A stretch of DNA of 64,000 nt from Phallusia mammillata. Taxonomy: Eukaryota; Chordata; Ascidiacea; Phlebobranchia; Ascidiidae. The DNA lies in NCBI GenBank assembly GCA_003260075.1, contig QLIY01000219.1, forward strand, positions 23,603 through 87,602. The letters run 5' to 3'. Numbering within the stretch: the first letter of the stretch is position 1; every line of letters begins with the position of its first letter. Under the pieces are notes generated by a model. It worked only from the letters and a program-made list of their open reading frames with translations. It was not told the DNA's origin and did not search any database. This document shows, in pieces, positions 60,101 through 64,000 of the stretch. The translations under genes and the position numbers were made by a program.

Positions 60101-61168
60101 GCAGACTAATCTAATATATATACATGAAATGACATTTGTTTCAGATAATTATTTTATGTAACCTTGGCAGTTGTATACACAGGATACAAGACTCAAAAAA
60201 TCATCCAACAATATATATAACCAGTGGTGGGATTTAGCTGGTTCTATAGAACAGTCTTACGAAATTTTATGAGATAAGCGAACCGGTTAGCATTAGTGGT
60301 TACTGTCAATGGACTTTTTGTAACAGAACTGGCTGAAAAATGTGATTTTTGTGATAGAACCGACTGACAAAACATTTGAATCCCACCACTGTACAACACA
60401 CAATAATTAGTAACCTACTACGGCATTTAAAGTCATGCAAAATGTAGATCATGTATATATACGCTTTTATTTCACTTATATGGGTCATTACCTGAAACAC
60501 TGTAACTTGATTTAAGACAATGAAAAAGCAAAAACTTACGTATTGTATGAAATGAGATCATTGTGGTTTTCAATCAGATCACCCAAAGCTTCTTTCTTTG
60601 TGACAGCAATTGCTGATCTTCGTATTCCTTCTTCATATTGTTCCTCCCTTGACATAAAGTTTAACGGAATGCTTTTGTAGTCAGGGTCGTTGAAAACAGC
60701 ATCCTCTGCAAATGCATGAAATGATTTCAGATTGAAATTGTTACACAATCTTACATAAGACGCACTGCAACTTTTAGGCATCATGCAATACATGGAAGTA
60801 TTACACACATGACTATCTTCACAAACTTGCAATTTAGTGATCTAATACAATTTTTGCTATCATTTTATTTTTGCTAAAATGGTAGCAACAAAACACAAAC
60901 TACTGTAATGCTTATTTGTTAAAAGCTGCCATCAGAAAAAATAACATAGTGATTTTAAGTGCAGTGTGTTATCCTATTCCTAAATTACTATTAGAACTAA
61001 GGCAATATTTTGAACAATAAATAAAATGCAAGAATTCTTACCAAGTTTGCGTTTCTTGTCAAGTTCCTTAGCACCATCAAATATAATTCTGGTTAGTTCT
61101 TCTGGGTCAATCGTAGCAGCATCACGCTCTCGTTGGAGATCGGGGTTAATTCGTTTAGCAGTCATCAT
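51137..61168 (-). CDS. ACOX1: Peroxisomal acyl-CoA oxidase, 15 coding exons with five alternatives for exon 3
   Basis: First enzyme of peroxisomal beta-oxidation: FAD-dependent oxidation of acyl-CoA to trans-2-enoyl-CoA with H2O2 release. Minus-strand exons: 61168-61042, 60705-60540, one of five 158-nt exons (listed separately), 55741-55634, 55261-55142, 54779-54664, 54551-54382, 53765-53603, 53338-53148, 52917-52750, 52448-52343, 52032-51886, 51812-51703, 51429-51333, 51199-51137. All introns are GT-AG. The joined frame is 669 residues, near the ~660 of the mammalian enzyme. Landmarks: [12 protein letters not shown] at the start, the FAD-contacting GTYAQTE block (about 141-147), KWWPG, RGGHG-type SCGGHGY, and YEGEN (Glu428/430), which holds the equivalent of the catalytic Glu421. 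The C-terminus is SKL, a peroxisomal targeting signal. A likely 5' acceptor (CTTTTAG) lies at 61212. The second ATG (61165) could also serve. Confidence 0.93.
56431..56740. mobile_element. ~310-bp hAT-type non-autonomous element in an ACOX1-like intron
   Basis: The left end GAGGGGTCGGCAACCGCTTG pairs with the right end AAAGGTTGCCAACCCCTG. Flanking ATCTTGGG and ATGTAGGG agree at six of eight bases, as expected for an old 8-bp target duplication. It lies between alternative exon 5 and the next constitutive exon. Confidence 0.75.
56804..56961 (-). other. ACOX1: ACOX1-like alternative exon 3, version 5
   Basis: 158 nt, acceptor AATGCAG|C, donor CATG|GTTTG (the weakest of the five). Encodes [20 protein letters not shown], a variable part with KTINYEII, then [11 protein letters not shown]. 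Confidence 0.88.
57383..57540 (-). other. ACOX1: ACOX1-like alternative exon 3, version 4
   Basis: 158 nt, acceptor TACACAG|C, donor CATG|GTATG. Encodes [20 protein letters not shown], a variable part with LQQKFEII, then [11 protein letters not shown]. Confidence 0.88.
57944..58101 (-). other. ACOX1: ACOX1-like alternative exon 3, version 3
   Basis: 158 nt, acceptor ATAACAG|C, donor CATG|GTAGG. Encodes [20 protein letters not shown], a variable part with LAENYQLL, then [11 protein letters not shown]. Confidence 0.88.
58197..58374. mobile_element. 178-bp hAT-type non-autonomous element, copy A
   Basis: It starts CAGTGGTGGGATTCAGCCGG and ends with the inverted GAATCCCACCACTG. Flanks GTTTAGTC and GTCTAGTC agree at seven of eight bases. 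It lies in the intron between alternative exons 2 and 3. It matches 60222-60391 along its length (GAACCGGTTAGCATTA, GATTTTTGTGAT). Confidence 0.85.
58458..58475 (-). mobile_element. Solo hAT end beside copy A
   Basis: On the minus strand from 58475: CAGTGGTTTTCAACCCATTG, a typical hAT terminus. No left partner was recognised; copy A may have inserted into this older element. Confidence 0.4.
59153..59310 (-). other. ACOX1: ACOX1-like alternative exon 3, version 2
   Basis: 158 nt, acceptor CACACAG|T, donor CATG|GTACG. Encodes [20 protein letters not shown], a variable part with [10 protein letters not shown], then [11 protein letters not shown]. Same phases as the other four. Confidence 0.88.
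59899..60056 (-). other. ACOX1: ACOX1-like alternative exon 3, version 1
   Basis: 158 nt, acceptor TTAG|G, donor CATG|GTAGG. Encodes [20 protein letters not shown], then 22 variable residues, then [11 protein letters not shown]. It is closest to the canonical mammalian form (GMF.PTL, PA..LEI). Confidence 0.9.
60222..60391. mobile_element. 170-bp hAT-type non-autonomous element, copy B
   Basis: It starts CAGTGGTGGGATTTAGCTGG and ends GAATCCCACCACTG. It belongs to the same family as 58197-58374, in the same orientation. Flanks TATATAAC and TACAACAC agree at five of eight bases. It lies in the intron before alternative exon 1. Confidence 0.8.
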
Positions 61169-61211
61169 GACATACGCAAGAGTATGCACCAGCAGCACTA
61201 TACACAAACAA

Positions 61212-62308
61212 CTAAAAGATAAATTAAGATCAACCGTTAGTGTCAGGAATAAATACATTTTATGTGGGTTCTTTTCTAAAACGAAAATTTAACATTCGAC
61301 TTTAACAACATATTTAGAGCCATGGCGCTATCTCCTTGTGCAAGCAAAAATACAGGTTCAAACTAACTACCGTACAAAACATCAATGCAAAAAATACTAC
61401 TGCAGAGTGCCGAGTACAAGCAATCAAGCATCAACCTATCTTTCGTTTTGTTCTGTTTTAAATTTGCAAAAAAAAGAAAAAAGACATGCGCGATGCAAAA
61501 AAACACAAAATTGACCAACATGATTTCTATGGCGAATGTGAGATCGTGCATATTTCAAAAAAATCTCCATTTTAAAACAAAAAGCACTTAAAATACTAAA
61601 TTTCGCCTTAATAACTGCACAAATATAAAGGTTGATTGAGTAAAGTATGTACAACTTTAAGCTTTTCGCACTTGTAGTTGACAACTGCGCAATAGATGGA
61701 CTGTTTTTTTTTCTTGGGCACGTAATAAGTACTGACAATTTGTAACCAAAAAACAAGACACTTTGAAGACTTCTGCAACATCCGCGCGAAATTTAATGCA
61801 GATCCATTCCTGCAAAAAGTGAAAGTATCACACAAGTGCGCATTAAATTCAATTCCAAATGATTTGAAATTCGAATTATTGTTTCAGCCAAGCCGTTTAC
61901 CAGAAAGGCGCGACGCAGCAATTGGTGCGGCCGCAACAGTTCGTTCAACTAAGAAATAACAATGTTGCTTATAAAAGCACTGTGACCGACTGACTGTTAC
62001 AGCTTGTAAATGCTAAGATAGATGCTATTTGTATAGACATCAACGTTTGTTTTGTGCTAACTTTATTTACATTATCCATTTATTTGTCTAAGTAAGGAGA
62101 GTAGTTTATGATTTTGTTAACATAGACTTCTGCAGAAGTCTTTTTTTGTTGGTACGAGGCAAAAAGGATAGTTCATGTGGAATAAATTATTAGCATTATG
62201 CTTTATACGTTTTTTTAAAAAAAATTGGATGTATTTTTATGTTTCATTCTAGTTTGCTCCCTGTGACGTATTTATAGTGAATTGAAGGGAATAACAGTGA
62301 GTTAAAAC
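61212..62308. promoter_or_regulatory. Shared upstream region of two divergent genes
   Basis: About 1.1 kb separates the start codons of the minus-strand acyl-CoA oxidase and the plus-strand CARF-like gene. No TATA or other element can be assigned by eye. An exact 18-bp palindrome followed by T7 lies at 62124-62148. Confidence 0.4.
62124..62141. repeat. Perfect 18-bp palindrome followed by a T run
   Basis: AGACTTCTGCAGAAGTCT reads the same on both strands and is followed by TTTTTT. As RNA it would be a hairpin with at best a small loop. Its position about 170 bp upstream of the ATG at 62309 leaves a regulatory site possible. Confidence 0.6.
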
Positions 62309-64000
62309 ATGGAAGGGTTAAATATGAACATTAAAACTGAAGCAGAATTGACAGTTGTTGTGTGTGGTTCAGAAGAGTATAATGATGTCTGTTCAGCAAC
62401 TGAGGAGAAGCAACCACACAAGGTGGATAGATCCTTTACTGCCTGTCATCGATTATTGTCAACCTAGGTTTGCTAATCGGTCTCTTGGGCTCCATTAACT
62501 AAACCAAAAAAGAAGATTTATGTAGAACATCATCCCCACCTCTCACAAGTGTGAAACTGTATGTTTGCTTCACCTTTTCCTTTTACAAGCATTCTTAGCA
62601 TGGTTCTTGCAAGTCTAAAATTGGGGACATGTTTGGTAGGCTCTCACAGGTCCAAAACTGTTGTAGTCCTTGGCCGACCTTTTCCAAGTCTACATGTCCA
62701 CTTGACCAAGTGCTATATGCAAAAGCACTAATCCCTGACAACTATTGAGACAACTGTCTTATTGCATATATGTCCATCAAACGCAATCATATTTATTTTC
62801 CTATCTTCGCCAAACCTTTCTGTGTAACTGGTGGCTGTGTATGCCTGTTAGCACTTTTTACAACCAGTTAGTGATAATAACTGTGCCAAAATTGGGTCTT
62901 AAGCCCTTACAGTCAAAGTGAAAATGGAAAATGTGTTCAGGCTGACAGAGTGTTTTCAAATGTTGTTTATTTATTTTATTTTATAGAGTGAATTGTTTTC
63001 TGACGATCCACGTTCTAAGTCTTTTATCCATATGGAAACAACATCTAGAATGGTTAGTTTTTCTCTTTACATTTGTTTTATTGAGATATACATTCATACT
63101 GGGATCAGCCGAGATGCACACCAGCGATCATTGAATATTCATAAATCATAGTACGTCAGGCCCATTGAAGTTGTTATGCCGAAAGCCGGCTTCATGGGCC
63201 TAGCGTTCAATGATGGATTGATACACTTGCTTTGTAACAGTTCTTAGGTTTTGTTACATATAGTTGTATTGTAGAATAAAATTGTCTTTTTCTACCGTTG
63301 CAGTGGGTCACTTCTGTAGCAAAAGCAATTGAAGAAGTGAGGGAATATGAATGTCAAACACAAAGCAAATACATTATGCAGAGAAGAAGATCATATGGTA
63401 GACCCTATGCATTTCTCAGTTTTAATCTGTGCAACATGTATTTTATTTCTTTTGCTTACCATAAACCTTGTTCCAGATATTGACAAGGCTCGAATTCGTT
63501 GGGACTGCACAGACAACTTTCCTTTTAAGATTGTCAGAGTGCACAAAATGGAGTGTCAACATGCTAAGGATCGTAATAAATTATACAATGACAAGCGGAG
63601 ATCAAATTCTCTGGATAATCCAAAGGTATGTTTAAACATATATTAGGAAATATGTAACCATGCAAAATACTGAGATAAACTATTTAGCCGGGAGCAAAAC
63701 GAAAGAAGTACAAAAGATACATCTCAGCACATGTTTCGAAAAAAACAGACTGCCCAGCATACATTGAAATATTAGAAGCAGAGATATATCCACAATACCA
63801 GGTTTGTGATGCTAGTGCAACATATTTGTGAACATATTAGCAGTAACTGCATGATGTTTTTAGTTACCCCTCGATGCAACTGTACGCCAAAAGAAAACTG
63901 CCAGTCAAGTGCTTCGGTATGATTTGGGCACTAAAAATGAAGATGTTTACAAGGAGATGTTTTGTAGAATTACATTCCCTGCCCTTAATGCACATAAAGG
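62309..64000 (+). CDS. CARF/ALS2CR8-like protein, 5' part, runs off the window
   Basis: Six exons are seen: 62309-62422, 62987-63052, 63304-63397, 63477-63625, 63688-63801 and 63864 to the window end. All have GT-AG borders and consistent phase. The ATG has an in-frame TAA three codons upstream. The product opens MEGLNMNIKTEAE, followed by acidic then basic stretches. The block KKTDCPAYIEI, then YPQYQLPLD and RQKKTASQ, resembles the conserved CPA.I.I....P.Y..P.D part of the calcium-responsive transcription factor family. IRWDCTDNFPF and two Cys (DCTD, MECQH) precede it. If the assignment holds, the protein binds DNA in the nucleus. The resemblance is by memory of the motif only, and a FLYWCH- or SWIM-type transposon-derived domain is an alternative. 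Confidence 0.55.

Noticed and set aside
61169..61258. Upstream in-frame start giving the oxidase a hydrophobic leader
   Set aside because: The leader would suggest secretion, while the protein ends in SKL. A likely splice acceptor lies at 61212, and the ATG pair at 61165-61168 fits the family's normal N-terminus.
1..64000. CRISPR arrays, operons with ribosome binding sites, or bacterial insertion sequences
   Set aside because: Spliced genes with GT-AG introns and animal protein families show eukaryotic DNA; no regularly spaced repeat array was seen.

Overview
The window looks like nuclear DNA of an invertebrate chordate, most likely a tunicate of the Ciona type. The evidence is AT-rich intergenic DNA, short GT-AG introns of mostly a few hundred bases, animal genes (a USP8-type deubiquitinase and a peroxisomal acyl-CoA oxidase) and many short hAT-type elements. 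The species call is an inference; no marker in the window proves it.

Layout. 1-2000: a GC-rich fold-back repeat carrying a run of 69 C. 2030-2800: tRNA-like pol III promoter relics and one end of a hAT element. 3266-4879: two short hAT-type elements. 5009-8407 (-): a full-length USP8-like gene in one coding exon. 9061-9380: an exact 153-bp duplication across an N. 12253-49563: a cluster of one seven-transmembrane (7TM) receptor-like family. It holds seven intact genes without coding introns (+ at 17840, 20009, 38692 and 48631; - at 24920, 27558 and 43857), one two-exon divergent member (-, 13622-12253), one copy broken only by a poly-C tract (+, 40890), one copy that loses TM7 by a frameshift (-, 36772), and at least six further pseudogenes or fragments. 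Tandem and inverted duplications of genes with their flanks are visible throughout. 44499-45431: an unidentified element with GGTACC-containing inverted ends. 51137-61168 (-): a complete acyl-CoA oxidase (ACOX1-like) gene. 62309-64000 (+): the 5' part of a gene whose product resembles the CARF/ALS2CR8 family; it runs off the window.

The two most interesting systems are these. First, the acyl-CoA oxidase carries five tandem versions of one internal exon. Each is exactly 158 nt, with the same phase, its own AG acceptor and CATG|GT donor, and each ends in GTYAQTE(M/L)GHG. Because 158 is not a multiple of 3, only one can be used per mRNA, so the gene should make five isoforms differing in about 53 residues of the N-terminal domain. 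Mammalian ACOX1 is known to have two alternative exons at this place. Second, the 7TM family has a GPCR-like layout (extracellular N-glycosylated N-terminus, a Cys before TM3 paired with a Cys in the second outer loop, basic inner loops). It has no DRY or NPxxY but its own signatures (PEW..AE, RTGKW, LWFRQRS, GQ..LFL..PL, SFE.WPKIL). Its single coding exon, tandem birth and many dead copies are typical of chemosensory or immune receptor repertoires; the function is not known from the sequence.

The ACOX1-like and CARF-like genes are divergently arranged and share about 1.1 kb of upstream DNA. All exon joins below were worked out by eye from splice sites, reading phase and family resemblance.
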